64,000 bases of DNA from an uncultured Flavobacteriales bacterium. GTDB lineage: Bacteria > Bacteroidota > Bacteroidia > Flavobacteriales_G > Salibacteraceae. The translations under genes were made by a program, and so were the position numbers. Numbering within the stretch: the first letter of the stretch is position 1; each line of letters starts with the position of its first letter. The notes under the pieces are model-generated. The model saw nothing but the letters and a program-made list of their open reading frames with translations, made no database searches and was not told the DNA's origin. The DNA lies in NCBI GenBank assembly GCA_913062955.1, contig CAJXZP010000006.1, positions 30,792 to 94,791 on the forward strand, in the 5' to 3' direction. Positions 62,564 to 64,000 of the stretch are shown piece by piece.

Positions 62564-64000
62564 AATTCTTGGCTCTGTTTCGATACGCTGCAAATATGGT
62601 GAGCATGACCACCGAAACAAGTACATATGCCCAAGTAGGTACTGGCATGGGGTCTCCTTGCGCATACGAGTGTAATCCGGATAAGTAATAGTTCACGCCA
62701 AAAGAAGTCATTATTATACTAAAAAATGCGATCACACTTGCGGCATTAAACCAAAAACGATAAGGTTTAATAACCGGAATCAAACGTAAGTGTAATACAA
62801 TAGCGAAAGCTAAAATAGAAATCAATGCCCACGTTTCCTTTGGGTCCCAGCCCCAATAGCGGCCCCAACTTTCATTTGCCCACACGCCACCCAAAAAGGT
62901 TCCAATGCTTAACATATAGATTCCAATGGTCATAGACATTTCGTTTAGGTAGGTCATTTCTTTAATCGCCAGTTTCACACTTTCTTTGGGGGTATTCGAG
63001 AATATCATCAACCCTAGCGAAGTGAACCCCAAAAGAGCCGATAGCGCCAATGGGGCATAACTGCCTACAATAATGGCCACATGAATTTTTAACCAATACG
63101 ATTTCAATACCGGGACTAGATTGGTGATTTCAGGATTTAACCAATCTAGAAAAGCAACAAACAATAAGGTACCGGTAAACAAGGTGGCTAAGGGTAAAAT
63201 GAAATCTGTTTTTTTATGGAAAAACAACCCAAATAAAATGGTGGTCCAGGAAACCAGAATGGTCATTTCATAGCCATTGCTCCAAGGTGGATATCCACCA
63301 GCAAACCACCGCACTATCATGTTTAATGTTTGAATAATGAATAAAACAACGGTTAAAATGACGAACGCTTTTTGCCCTTTATCAATGGCGGTGTTATCCT
63401 TAAATAATTTGGTAATTGCTAGGAATAACAAAGCCAGCCCTACCAACCAATAACTGTAAAACAGGTGGAAAAACAACTGCAATTTATTGTACCCTAACTC
63501 TGCATTTATTTGTGCGACAGACGGTACTATTTCATGGGCATAACGCTGTTGGTACTTCGCAATGTATTGGATGTTTTTAAGTACGGTGAAATAATCACCT
63601 GTAATTCGGGCCGAATCGCTACTGCTATAAATAAGCGGTAATATATGGCGTACAAAGACTGAGTCTTCAGCCGACACGCCCAATAAAACAGATTTATCGG
63701 TATACCATGCATGATCTAAATCATTCGGCTTGGGAAACATCTTCATGTACGAATCTGTCAATGCTTGGTATAAAATATTGAAACGTTCGTCTACCTTAAT
63801 CACCTCTTCCATATGTTGGGATCTTTGATCGGGCTTGGTATTATACGATTCATCCACCATTTCTTGAAGTAAGTATTCTCCTTCTTCGGTAAAGAAATCT
63901 TTCAAGGCCACATATTCGGTTCCTTCTTTACCTACAGTTTCTAATATCAACTTCCCTTTGGTGGCGTCCACCTTTATTACCGGAGCAAATGTCCAGAATT
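62562..64000 (-). CDS. ccsA: Cytochrome c biogenesis protein CcsA/ResC type (5' end outside window)
   Basis: The gene enters from beyond the right edge; the frame is open to base 64000, so only the last 479 or so residues are seen. They contain several membrane helices and the heme-handling WWD-type motif ESWGRYWGWDPKETWALI, which identifies the heme exporter/ligase of system II cytochrome c maturation (CcsA/ResC). Upstream residues (VDATKGKLILETVGKEGTEY) look like a periplasmic part; in Bacteroidota ResB and CcsA are often fused into one long protein, so the missing N-terminus is probably ResB-like. Convergent with the DoxX gene. Confidence 0.85.
   Translation of the reverse strand, partial: FWTFAPVIKVDATKGKLILETVGKEGTEYVALKDFFTEEGEYLLQEMVDESYNTKPDQRSQHMEEVIKVDERFNILYQALTDSYMKMFPKPNDLDHAWYTDKSVLLGVSAEDSVFVRHILPLIYSSSDSARITGDYFTVLKNIQYIAKYQQRYAHEIVPSVAQINAELGYNKLQLFFHLFYSYWLVGLALLFLAITKLFKDNTAIDKGQKAFVILTVVLFIIQTLNMIVRWFAGGYPPWSNGYEMTILVSWTTILFGLFFHKKTDFILPLATLFTGTLLFVAFLDWLNPEITNLVPVLKSYWLKIHVAIIVGSYAPLALSALLGFTSLGLMIFSNTPKESVKLAIKEMTYLNEMSMTIGIYMLSIGTFLGGVWANESWGRYWGWDPKETWALISILAFAIVLHLRLIPVIKPYRFWFNAASVIAFFSIIMTSFGVNYYLSGLHSYAQGDPMPVPTWAYVLVSVVMLTIFAAYRNRAKN

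Noticed and set aside
1-64000. CRISPR arrays, tRNA, rRNA, transposases and integrases
   Set aside because: Looked for on both strands; no regular short repeats with spacers, no cloverleaf-type sequences with CCA ends, and no recombinase motifs were found.

Overview
The window is an AT-rich chromosomal segment that reads as Bacteroidota, most likely Flavobacteriales. The evidence is as follows. Several genes are preceded by the TAnnTTTG promoter element of this phylum, and Shine-Dalgarno sequences are scarce. Gene families typical of the phylum are present (DUF6268- and DUF6580-type proteins, YkgJ, paired half-size YeeE/YedE, CcsA-type cytochrome c biogenesis, Rhs cores of the FNGQEKDDEI type). 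Lipoprotein signals and TAA stops are frequent. I found no rRNA, tRNA, CRISPR array, transposase or integrase.

Layout. 1-4081: the end of a sulfatase, the NAD(P)HX repair enzyme Nnr and a YdeP-type molybdopterin oxidoreductase. 4622-7967: two consecutive radical SAM enzymes, one SPASM-like and one B12-binding. 8047-19322: housekeeping and metabolism (YqgE, an outer-membrane protein, YkgJ, a DEAD-family helicase, tryptophanase, RecQ, a hybrid histidine kinase, a DUF6580 membrane protein). 19323-22358: an accessory island on the minus strand. It holds an orphan Rhs C-terminal tip with a probable toxin domain, a membrane-anchored candidate immunity protein, two further cassette genes, and three copies of an inter-gene repeat containing a covarying hairpin. 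22362-32985: sulfur transport (two YeeE halves), mfd, fbp, ribB, pyrD, trxA and ygiQ. 32982-34630: a HipBA toxin-antitoxin pair with repeated operator-like sites. 34913-43040: MTA/SAH nucleosidase, a PNPOx-like protein, an LpoB/COG3014 lipoprotein operon, a Dus enzyme and several secreted proteins of unknown function. 43119-51954: stress and regulatory genes (DNA alkylation repair, WYL regulator, VOC, AraC, NmrA, DoxX, a frameshifted cupin, an SMP-30 lipoprotein, Crp/Fnr). 52303-55859: a stand-alone methyltransferase of the SxtA/AprA-MT1 type, divergent from a thioester-reductase-like SDR. 55927-64000: SRPBCC, YqaE, a secreted serpin, a TPR-PRMT fusion resembling eukaryotic PRMT9, a META lipoprotein, a decayed gene, a MarR-DoxX pair with twin operators, and the 3' part of ccsA.

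The strongest candidates for something undescribed are four. First, the Rhs-tip cassette island with its structured intergenic repeats and a putative circularly permuted papain-like toxin. Second, the TPR-arginine-methyltransferase. Third, the SxtA/AprA-like methyltransferase and acyl reductase locus. Fourth, the tandem radical SAM pair, whose B12 member has a CX4CX2C cluster motif. Family assignments are made by reading motifs; no database search was run.
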